A stretch of 64,000 nucleotides of DNA. Source: Alviniconcha marisindica. Taxonomy: Eukaryota > Mollusca > Gastropoda > Provannidae. The notes under the pieces were generated by a model that worked only from the letters and a program-made list of their open reading frames with translations, made no database searches and was not told where the DNA came from. The stretch spans positions 835,001 to 899,000 of the forward strand of contig JABMCL010002470.1 of NCBI GenBank assembly GCA_018857735.1. Reading direction: 5' to 3'. This document shows positions 12,392 through 24,742 of the stretch, one piece after another. The translations under genes and the position numbers were made by a program. Positions within the stretch are counted from its first letter, which is position 1; each line of letters starts with the position of its first letter.

Positions 12392-15300
12392 ACTACACAT
12401 CACACAACACACCACACCACACCACACACCACACCACGCACCACACTCACACATACACGCACACACACACACACACACACATACACCCAAACACACACAC
12501 ACACACACACACACCTTGCAGTCCATAAACTATAGTCTGTGCAAGGACTGGCAGTGAAGATGTGTGTATTCCAGGTGGCTATGTCCGTATATCAGGAGGA
12601 CTGCAGTCTCGTCCCAAAATCTTTGAGCCTCCCAGAGAGCTGTACAACAATTCATACATCGGTGAGCACGCAATAAGAATTTCTTGTGGAGAGACCAGAC
12701 CATAGATATAAAACTGTTTTCATCTTTTACTGAAATTCAGGGTCCGCCCTATTCAGGGTCCACCCAAATCGTTTGATTAATACAGTGGAATTGTTGGAGA
12801 GCCCTTGATGAGAAAAGGTATGATAACTTTTCATATGATGTTGTATGGTGAAATATCCATCAATGCTTCAAATGATATTGATGGGAATTGTGTGGGGTGG
12901 CTAAATCTATTTCAAAATTAAGAATGTGTAACAGGAAGCAAACTTAATGTTCACAGAAAGTCAACACTCTACTATCTGTGTCTGATGACAAATTTGTCTC
13001 ATGACACAGTAAAGTTATGAGACACAGTAAAGTTTTCTGCGTTGTGTACGCCATGCTGACCGGTCAGTGGTACTGTGTTGTGTGCACCATGCTGACTGGT
13101 CAGTGGTACTGTGTTGTGTACACCATGCTGTGTACACCATGCTGACTGGTCAGTGGTATTGTGTTGTGTGCACCATGCTGACCGGTCAGTGGTATTGTGT
13201 TGTGTGCACCATGCTGACCGGTCAGTGGTACTGTGTTGTGTGCACCATGCTGACCGGTCAGTGGTATTGTGTTGTGGCACCATGCTGACTGGTCAGTGGT
13301 ACTGTGTTGTGTACACCATGCTGACCGGTCAGTGGTACTGTGTTGTGTGCACCATGCTGACTGGTCAGTGTTACTGTGTTGTGTGCACCATGCTGACCGG
13401 TCAGTGGTACTGTGTTGTGTACACCATGCTGACCGGTCAGTGGTATTGTGTTGTGTGCACCATGCTGTGTACACCATGCTGACTGGTCAGTGGTACTGTG
13501 TTGTGTGCACCATGCTGACCGGTCAGTGGTGATTTCCCTTGGCTGTTGCAGGGTATGCCACCACCACGGCCCACCTGACCGCTGATGCCGTGTTCACGAT
13601 CGTTGGTGGCCCCAGAGGCGGCAACAATGGACAGGTGATCCAGCCCTGCCCTTGTTACTTTGTCTTGTTGCAGCCTTCAGTGCAGTCTGTGATAACCTGT
13701 GAACTCCTGTCAGATAGTCTATTTGTTTTTCTGTTTTTTTGTTTGTTTGTTTTTCCATTTTGTTACTCACGTTCTTCAGCTATTTTGGTTTCTTTAGAGG
13801 TTTTTTGTTACAGTTAAATTCAAGTTAAAAAAAATCATTAAAAAATATAGAGGAAAGGAAGGAGGATTTTTAATTCTAAGTAAAAGTGAAAATATTTAGT
13901 GTTCCCGTCTGCTGTGTTCAGGGTGTATATGTGGTGGTGGTTGGGGGGGGGGGGAGGGAATAATAACAGCAAGAACAGCAACTGGGGATAAAAACAAATT
14001 GTGGGAGGGGTGACAACCTCTAAGAAGATTATAATAAATTATGTGACCAGTAGATAGTTTGCCTGCCAAGTCTGCCGGCAGAATTTTTTTGTTTGTTTTT
14101 TGTTCAGAGCCCAGCTATATTATAAATGGGCTGCTTTTTTGTTTGTGTACTTCATGCAAAATTCAGGTCAACTTCCCAGAGGAGAGGTGGTGGTAGAGAG
14201 CAAGAGTACTCACTCTGAAATGCCAAGTTAAGCACTATCAAACATGGTCACCACATGGATGGGATGCTAGGCTTTGCACTCGCCTTGAAATCTCTATGGA
14301 GTCAAATTCTGTGCAGACTCTACAGAAGTCCTTTGGATGAGACTATAAACTGAGGTCCCCTGATACATGAAAAAATATCAGATCTGCACGTTAAAGATCC
14401 TGTTGCCAATGTCGGAGTTTGGTGGATTATAGAAAAATCAGAATAACCCAGCATGCACTGAAAAGTGTCACAGCCTTCATAATGTTGAAGTTGAATGCTA
14501 TACAGAGTTAGAAAGAAAAAAAAAGAAGAAGAAAGTTAGCTGCAGGATATGTTTGCTATTTACCTTGCTGGTTAATAATTAGTCAATACATTGGTTGGGG
14601 TTTCTACAGAAATTTGTCAGTGCAACATACCTCCGTTGCTGTGAGATCTTTAACTTGTACATACCTCATCAGACCTCCATTTTTTTCTCTTACAAAACAA
14701 CTAATTTGAAGGACTAGATACTGAACCCTCCACTCAGAAACTTAAAGGCAAGAGGAAGTGGGAAGGGTTACTATCCAAGACAGTATGTGTGTTTTTGTGG
14801 TCATGCCTGTTCACTTCAGGTATCCCACCTAATGATGTGTGTTTGCGTTTACAGGTGATTGGCTACAGCCAGAAGTTTGACACTGTGCTGGTGAAAGAGG
14901 GTGAACAGGTAAGCCTAGGTGTGTTTCCTTTACTTCAAAGCTTTCCAAACAGGTAGCTTGTCTTTGTCTGTGTACCTGGTGAAGGGTCTTCACACATTTA
15001 AAGGAGATGGAAAAGCCACAGGATCATAATTCCAGAAAAAGAAAAAATGCCCCCCCCCCCCCCCCCCCCCCCCCCACTCCTCACCCCAAGGATCGGTCTT
15101 CAAAGAGTTGGAAGTTTGACACTGTATTGAAAAATAATTCTCAGAGCTGTTGTACCTTGACTATTGTGCAACAGGTTCAGTGTCATTTGTTTGGTTTCTT
15201 TTCATTTTCTGCTTTAACTTTGGGGGCTGACCCACAGCTGAATGAGATTTTGTGTGTGCAACCATTTCCCTGCACCTACGTGAACACATGCACATGTGCT

Positions 15301-17404
15301 GTGTTCCGTGCTATTCAGGCAGCTGCACCTTGACTTCAGGATTTGATCCTGCCACACCATGTATGTACATAGCTATTGTAACAATTTTGACTTGGGGAAG
15401 TAAACACCGCAGACTTTACTGCAGCTCCAAAGTCACAGCACGAGTGAAGTGAATGGCGAGAGTCTTGCCTATTGGCAAGCTACAGAGATAGGATAATCAT
15501 CAATAATGACCAAGTTTGAAGGCATATTCTGCATACTCTGGATAATTTTCACCCACTTCAGTTTCAGCTTTGCTTTGTACGGTGCTGCAATACTTTATAC
15601 TGTGGGCCTGAACAGGGATGGTGTGCATGACTATAAGACTTTATACTGTGGGCCTGAACAGGGATGGTGTGCATGACTATAAGACTTTATACTGTGGGCC
15701 TGAACAGGGATGGTGTGCATGACTATTCCAGTTTGGGTGCATCACTGTGCGGCTGCCCGAATGGGAACACTGGATGACTTTTTTTATTTATTGCTTATCT
15801 CCTCTGTTCCAGTTTGGATCAAACTAAGGTCCAGTACAGTGTCTAATAGACCAGTTCAGAAAGTCAACTGTTCTTGTGAAACATTGGGCAAGTAGGTGTG
15901 GAGATATTGTCTCTCCAAGCACAAAAGTGTAGGAATTTGGAATATCAATAAGGAGTACTGATTGGAATGAGGGATAACTTGGATAACTTTGACTTCTTTC
16001 TGTTCCAGTTAGGGTCATGCTAAGGTACACAACTGTGTCTAATTGATTGAAATGAGGGACAGCTTGGATAACTGACGTCTTTCTGTTGCAGTTTGGGTCA
16101 TAATAATAATAATAGATAACTTTTGTATAGCGCTATTCTCTGGTGTACCCAAACTCACTGCGCTTTACAATATTCTCCAACTTTGGTGCAGTACTGTGTC
16201 TAATTGATTGGAACGAGGGACAGCTTGGATAACTTTGACTTCCTTCTGTTGCAGTTTGGGTCGTACTTTGGTGCAGCCTTGTGCGCAGCTGACCTGAATG
16301 GGGACAACTTGGACGACCTGCTGGTGGGCGCCCCCATGTACATGGAGAAGTACGATGAGGGTCGAGTCTACGTCTACATCAACAAGGAGTTTGTGAGTCA
16401 TCTACCGCCAAAGAGAAAGCATGTTTGGTTTTTGTTGTACACTATATTATACTCCTGGGAGCTTTTCCCTTGGGAAAGGTGGGTCAGTTCCCCTTTGGGA
16501 AATTTAGCTGAAACAGAGTGGTGCTATCCAGCCTATGTGGGAATTTCTGAAGTTCTGTTGCATACCATATGTTTTATTTTCCAAATGTGAAAAGTCAGTA
16601 ATTATATTCTCCTCATTTTCCATCATTTTCCCATAGAAGATTGGGTTGTTTTCCCCTGAGGAAAGCTGGCTGCAGCAGAGTCATGTTACCCAACCTACCC
16701 ATGAATTTCTAATGTTTTGTTGCATGCTTCATTCTCCTAACAGAAACATTCCCTTGTGCCCATTATTTTTCCAATGGGAAATTTGGAAAGCTGGTCATAA
16801 CAGAGCCATGCTACCAGCCTACCCATAAATAGGGGGGTGGGGGGGGGGGGGGGTTGCATGGGATCTTTAACATGTGTGAAACTGCTGCACTCTGGACCTT
16901 GGGGTTTTGGTCCCCACATCCAGACAACTGGATACTGAGCCCACTACCCTGAGAATAAGGGGAAAGATGGAGACTGCTCAGTCTAGGGTTCAAACCCACA
17001 GCATCCAGCTAGAGTCTAATGACTTGTTTACTTGGCCTTGATGCCTCCATTGAAAATCAATTGATTCTTTGTGTTAAATGTGTAAGATTGGTGTTAAATG
17101 TGTTAGACTATCTGTGTTAAATGTGTGAGATTGTTGTTAAATGGTGTGAGATTAACTGTGTACCTGAGGCTGAGAAAACTGACAAGCAGGTGAAATTGTT
17201 AGATTAGATTTAGAGGCACTGAAAATAAAGGTGACCAAAGGATAGTTTGGGGAACCAAAAGCAAGCACAATAGAGCTGTAACAGTGCGACATGACCCGAC
17301 ACTGGAATGGGAAGAAGAAAGCTGAGTCAGGATATTGGGTCTCTGCATCTGTTACGCTATGTCTGTATAGCAACAGTTGATCAAGGACAAACTGAAAGGG
17401 TATG

Positions 17405-17495
<91 letters not shown>

Positions 17496-20400
17496 ATACA
17501 CACACATGTAAACAATCGCATGGTCTGTTTCAGTTCAATCTAGAGTTGCTGACCCCTGTTCTGTCAGGAACCAACACGCCTGGCGCTCGTTTTGGGACCA
17601 CCATCACCAACCTAAAGGACATCAACAATGACCATTTCCATGGTGAGCCAACCCCCCCTCCCCCCCCCCCCCCCCCCCCCCCCCCCTCCCCCCCCCCGAC
17701 CCCAGTTATTTAATTATTGCACCAGTAAAAGCTGGCCAGCTGAGTCCTTAACCCTCTCAGCACCAGCAGTTCTGGAATGCAGCAGCTCCTGGTGCCAGCA
17801 GTTTTTCTGACTCTAGCACCAAATGTACAGTCAGTATCTTTAAATGCCCATAACTTCCTTATTTCTGAACCAATTCTTTTGCAGTTTTTTGCAGAACAAA
17901 GTAAAATGGTTCCAGTTGTTAGTGATTTAAGTGTTGTTGTACTTCTTTCATGTCCTGTTTTACGAAATAGACCCCTGATTTGGGCACATAAAGATGACTT
18001 TGGTGGGTAACTTTGGCGGGAAGCTTGGCGAGCTCAGTATTATGACATAGTAAGGGTTAAATCTGGATTTGCCAGTCATGAGTGGAATGGGTTGCAGGGT
18101 CATTATGCACCAGCGACCCAGTGCATATCTTCAGTTTTGTTTGTTTGTTTTTTAACCTGAGCTTCCCTCTTGTGGGCGATTTGCTGCCCAAGGCTGAGGA
18201 GCTTTCCCTGCCATGTTTTGTTCCCCTGAGGTGCTCTTCCCTGTGGCTAGACATAGTTTGCCAGGTGAGACCTTCACAGGACATACGAGGCATTTTGTAG
18301 GTGCATGCTGTACCACCCTGTCCTGCTAGGAACATTGCCAGCTGGTCCACAAACTACTTATTTGGTAGCAAGCCAGCTTTTTACAGAATACAGTATCTTT
18401 TACTGTCTATGAATAACCTAGAAATTTGCCTTTCGACTGCATGTGCAATTACAACATAATACCTGTGTAATAATAATAATAATAATAACGAAACTTCCTA
18501 TAGCACTATTTACCCAAGAAAACATGGGCTCAAAGCGCTGTATGATTTCCCCCTCAAAAATCACAATTCTGAACCAGGCACACTGTTCAGCATATCTAGT
18601 GGTAATACAGTTAGACAAGTTTTGAATGCAGATGTTGTCTTTTTTTCTCCCACTCCAGATGTGGCCATCGGAGCTCCATATGAGGCAGGCACCGGAGTGG
18701 TCTACATCTACAACGGAGCCAAAACTGGTCTGTACCACAAGTACTCACAGCGCATCGTTGGCAGTGACATTGACACGGGCTTGCGGGCGTTTGGCTATGC
18801 AATATCACGCCCCTGGGATATTGATGGGAATTATTATGCAGGTAAGATACATCGTATGCATACAGATATTCATTAGGGTATTAACCCGGTATTATTGCAC
18901 TCTCTGTTCTCCATTGGGAACCTGAGTTTGTTGAGTCGCCTGAGCATGAATCAGATTTGTTCAGTCACTGTGTGATGTCTCATTAGGGTGGACTTTCATC
19001 AGGGTGGTCTCTCATAAGGGTGGTCTCTCATTAGGGTGGACTTGAGTTTTCATCAGGGCAGCCTCTCATTAGGGTGGTCTTTCATCAGGGTAGTCTCTCA
19101 TTAGAGTTGTCTCTCATTAGGGTGAACTTTCATCGGGGTGGTCTCTCATTAGGGTGGTCTTTCATCAGGGTAGTCTCTCATTAGGGTGGTTTCTCATTAG
19201 GGTGGTCTTGTGTTGATTTTCCATCAGGGTGGTCTCATTAGGATGGTCTTTCATTAGGGTAGTCTCTCATCAGGGTGGTCTCTCATTAGAGTGGTCTTTT
19301 ATCAGTGTAGTCTCATTAGGGTGGTCTGTCATTAGGGGGGTCTTTCATCAGGTGGACTCTCATTAGGGTGGTCTTTCACCAGGTGAGTCTCTCATTAAGG
19401 TGGTCTTTCATCAGGGTAGTCTCTCATTAGGGTGGTCTTTCATCAGGGTAGTCTTGCATTTGTTTTTTTTTCCATCAGAGTGTTCTCTCATTAAGGTGGT
19501 CTTTCATCAGAGTTGTCCTCAACAGGGCAGTTTCGCACTAACCAAGGTTCCACTGTCTTTAAAACTGCCTGTTTTCAGCGAGTTCATCAAATATTTTTAC
19601 TTCATCAGAATCTCATTATTTGTTCAGATGTTGTGGTGGGTGCGTACGGCTCCGACAGAGCCGTGTTGCTGCGCACGCGGTCAGTGCTGGACCTGCAGGC
19701 TCGCTTCAACATCTCCCCGTCCTGGGTGTCCCACGCCCATCCAGGCTGCACGTACAGAGGCCAGGGCGTGGCATGTCTCAAGGCCACCGTCTGCCTCAAG
19801 TACTCCGGCATCAACCTGCCCCCAGCCACAGGTCAGCAGGCAGTGATGTTGGGGTTTTATACCCCCTCCCCTCTCCCTTCCCCTTCCCTTTCTTTCACTT
19901 CCTTTTCCCTTGGAATTGGATTCATTTTGTCCATCTGTCCACTTGTTAGAGTTGGGGTTTTTTTGTGTGTTTTTTTGTTGGGGGGGGCGGGGGGGGGGGG
20001 TGCTGTGGGGTGACAGGCAGAGGTTGTTGCCCTGATTGGGAATTCTCACATAATACTGCACTAACTGAGGAAAGCCAGCTACAACAGAATGGTGCTACCC
20101 CATCTAGTAATAATCGGAAGCTGGTGGACTTAGTACAGAAATTTGCCATGATGGCAATTTGCCATGGCAAATTGCCATCATGGCAAATTTGCCACTTCTG
20201 CCATAGGATCTTTAACATGCACAGCCATGTAGAATGTGGGATATGGTTTATTTTTTTAATTTTATTTTTAATAATCATATCTCGATTTTAAGCAGTGTGT
20301 ACCAAAAAGTCAGAAACAAAAACAAAACAAACAAGAAGAAGAAACATGTAATTGATTACTGAGGCACATTATAATTAAGTCCTTAAATTCTGTTTAAGCA

Positions 20401-23400
20401 AAGGTTTAATCACAGCGTTCTTCTGAAAGCCATAATGTCTTTTAGTATCAAAATCCAGTTTCCAAATGCAGAAAGCTTTGATCAGTTTCGTCAGCATCAT
20501 GCGTATGTGTCGATGACTTCAGAGGTGAAGATGACGCTGAGACTGGACACCCTGGAGCGTCACAGAGGTGAACGGACGCGCCTCTTTCTGGCCCGCTCCG
20601 CTGGGGGTGGGGAGGAAGTGGAGGAGACCTCTGCTCGGGTGGAGCTACGCCAAGACCTGTGGAGCTGCGTCAAGACTTACACCGTCTACGTCAGGGTCAG
20701 TAGCTGTTCATTGTTGTAGCAACACAAAGGGAGTTAAGTAGCAATCGAAACATGTAACCCAAGTGAGGATGTACCAGTGGTGGAGTTTATGTACCTTGTA
20801 CTTACGTGCATGCCAGGTGAGAGTTACTGTAGGCAACTCAGGTCTTTGTTGTTGTTCTTGCAATACATATTTCAAGCACTAATTAACTCCCTTGTGGGTT
20901 GATTCGGCACGAGCGCTCTGGGCCTCATTCTGTTTCAGATTTTTGTTCGTTGTTGTGTTGTTTGTGTTGTTGTTGGTGGTGGTGATGTTTGTTGTTGTTC
21001 TTCTTCTTCTTCCTCTTCTTGGTTGGTTGTTGACAGTAGTCTTGCCTAAGGAATGTCAGAAGATGACCATGTAGTTTTTGATCAAGGGCGCCAGACAATA
21101 TAAGGGCTCGGATTGGAACATGTTTGGTTCTAGATTGAAGGGAATGTTTTGCTTACAAACTGACTGCTGTGGCTGTGGGTCTGAGATTGTTGGTGTTCAC
21201 TGTGTGTGTATGTCTGGGTGTGTCTACTGTGTGTGTATGTCTGTGTGTGTTTCCTGTGTGTGTATGTCTGGGTGTGTTGCAGGAAAGTGTGTATTTCTGG
21301 GTGTGTTCACTGTGTGTATGTATTTCTGGGTGTGTTCACTGTGTGTATATCTTTGGGTATATTCACTGTCTATGTCTGGGTGTGTTTACTGTGTGTGTAT
21401 GTCCCAGTGTGTTCACTGTGTGTGTATATCTGGGTGTGTTCACTGTGTGTATATCTCTGGGTATATTCACTGTCTATGTCAGTGTGTGTATGTCTTTGTG
21501 TGTTGCAGGAAAGTCGTGATGTGATCACCCCTCTGCAGTTGGAACTGGATTACGACATTCCACCCAACGTCCCTGGAATCTCCATGGGCTGTGACATCTG
21601 CCCCATCCGCAACATCTACAGTCGAACTAAGGAAATTCGACAAGTATGTACCACAGTAGTTTTCAGGATCACGTTTTGTTTATTTTTACCTGTCACTGAA
21701 AGAATTGCTTCCTGTTCATTTTATATTTTAAAAATGTAACTCCTGCAAGATATTTGGGTCATCTTTACCTAGGCGGTACTGCAGAGACCACAAGAGCAGA
21801 GCTATGCAGTCCTACATTCAGTTGTTTGCCTGCTGTTTGTATATCTATGTTGTCATTGTTGATGGTGACATGCTGTGTCAGGATCGTGACTGAAAGATGT
21901 TTTCTATGTAAGTAAAAACTCACTGGCCTGTGATAAACAGTTGACTGCCCCATGGTGCAACACCATTTCACCTCTGACCGAAAGCTGCATTTGCTCCGTG
22001 ACTAAAACCCATTTGTCATATGACGAGAACCCATTAAAATTTGTTTGATGACTAAAATCCTGACTAAAATCTTTGCCCCATGACTAAAACCCATTTGTGA
22101 TATGACTAGAACCCATTAATATTTATTTCATGACTAAAAGCCTGACTAAAATCTTTGCCCCATGACTAAAACCCATTTGTCATTTGACTAAAACCCATTT
22201 GTTTCATAACTAAATGCCAGTTGGTCCCTGTCTAAAAGAATAAAGAGGATTTCTACCCCCACCAGCTAAAAGAATGACTGCAACCTATGCCCCATGATAC
22301 CTGTTTGCCCCATCTCTGAAGCCTGTTTGCCCCATAGCCAAAACCCATTTGTTTCAGGACTAAAGCCAGTGGGTCCATGGGTAAAAGCCTGACTAAAACC
22401 CATTTTCCTCATGACTAAAACCCAATTGCCCTGTGACTAAAACCCGCTTGCCCTATGACTAAAACCCATTTGTTTCATGACTGAAAGCCAAATGTTGCGT
22501 GACTAAACCCTGTTTGCCCTATGACTAAAACCCATTTGCTCCATGACTAAAACCCATTTATTTCATGATGGTGTGTCCAGTGGAGTGCACTCTGTCCTGT
22601 TTCAATTCCCATGCAGGAAATTAGAGCTGGTTAATGGCACAGTCCTGCCATTCTCACAGTGTGGATGAACAATATTTAGGACAGATTCAATGGGGAATAC
22701 CTGCACAGGCATAGTGGGGAATACCTGTACAGATCGATAGAATGGGGAATACCTGTACAGATATAATGGGGAATGCCTGTGCAGACATAGTTGGGAATAC
22801 TTGTACAGACATAATGAAGAATACCTGTACAGACATAGTAGGGAATACCTGTATTCATTTTGCAGGTGATTTACACCAAAAGCTGCGGAGACGACGGCGT
22901 CTGTTCCGCTGACCTCCAGATCCAGGCCTGGCCCATCTTTGGGACGGACGCAGACGAGACGCAGCTGCTGATTGACGACTCCCCCATGTTTGAGGTGGAC
23001 GTCCACATCAGCAACACAGGAGAGCTGGCCTATCTCACGTACATCATCATGAGCTACCCAGACACCATCAAGTTCAGCCGAGTTCGACTGCTGCAGGGAA
23101 ACTCCGCCATCACCTGCCTTCCGCCCATAACCCCAAACACCACAGGGTCCTTAGAATGTGACCTTGTTTCGCCCATCGTTTCCGATGTTGAGGTTGTGTT
23201 TAGGTTGCGTTTTTTTGCAGCAGCGTTGCCGTTCAATATGAACTCGTTCAACGTGTCTCTGGAGGTGAAGACGGCTAGCGAAGAGGAGGGAGATAAGCTG
23301 GATGACAACTTTGTGAACGTGACAATTCCAGTGGAGATTCGGTCGCTGGTCAGACTGCACAGGTAATTGTTGGATGAGATCCAAACACATAAAAGGTTCG

Positions 23401-24672
23401 AAAGAACGTTTTTATTTTACCAGCTGGTTTTTGCCTTGTCCTGATAAACAGCATTCTTTTCAACCTTTTATGAGTTTGGAATGCTAGCAGTCATTCTTGT
23501 AACAGATTATTGTTTTTTAATTGTTGGATGACTTTGTTTCATGCCCTTTGAGCTGTCCAAGATCAGGCATAGTTTGCTGAATTTTTTTTTTTTGTCCACC
23601 TTTGGCAGCAAACAGACTCCAAGTCACACCCACAAAAATTCAACCTTCAACAACACGTACTGCATCACAAATCTTCAGTCTGATTGTGAAATGTACCACT
23701 TTCATTTGACCATTCCCTGTGTTCAGGTCTACGGTGTTTTCAGTGTTTGTTTGCTGTCATGGCACCAACAACGCTTTTCCCTGTGTTCAGGTGTGCAGTG
23801 TTTGTTTTTGAAGTGTTTTGAAGTGTTTTGAAGTGTTCACAATAGACAATCTACAGGGCCCCTTCCAGGTCTCAGAGGTTGTGTTGTGTGTTTGATTTGT
23901 TTTGCAGTTTACAGCTTTGTGTCTGCTATCTCAGGACATGTTATTGTTGCATGCTAGCATTCGTCTGGATTTTTGTCAATGGATCTTGAGAAGAGGTGAA
24001 ATTGACAAAACTTCGTTTGAGTACTTTCCGGGGCATATTTAAATAAATCTGTGCATTTCCATCAAAACTGATGTTTCAAAATCTAACGTCTGACCATTCT
24101 TGCTGCTGCTGCTGGTGGTGATTTTTCTTGTTGTTCTTAATAATAATAATAATGGTAAAAACAGTCATTTCTATAGCGCCGTATCTCATTGACAAGGGTG
24201 AGCGCACTGTGCTTGTTTGACTGTTCTTCCTCCTCCTCCAACTGCAGGGACTGCATCAGTGAACCCTTTTCACCTGGATGTTTTCAGTATCTCCATACCT
24301 GGGCAGGTGGAAACCCCTCACAAAATCCAGCTTGACAACACCAGCGAGCTTCACCTGACACACCTGTACACACTTCACAACCTGGGCCCCAGCCCCTTCC
24401 CCCACGGTCAGCTGACCATCCGCCTCCCCCACACTCCTCTGGTCTGGCTCAACAACGTACGGGTGTGTAGTTTTTGTTTACTTACATCTTACTGGGGAAA
24501 TCAGGAGGTAGCATTCATTTTGATGCCACCATGGTTGGCTGAGAACATCTTTGTTTGAAGGGTGTATTCGTTGTTGTTGTTTTCTTTGTTATTATTTCTT
24601 TTCCCTCTTTTTTTGTTTTTGTTTCCTGCATCATTTTCACTATTCTCTCCTCTCTCTATCTGTCTGTCTGGC

Positions 24673-24742
<70 letters not shown>

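Noticed and set aside
13067..13532. Overlapping long frames on both strands (repeated VHHAD/HNT units)
   Set aside because: Artefact of the 36-bp intronic array, open in all frames.
20435..20522. Integrin exon 12 extended upstream ([19 protein letters not shown])
   Set aside because: Most upstream acceptors are out of phase with exon 11; the one in-phase alternative (20472) adds residues with no integrin counterpart, so 20523 is preferred.
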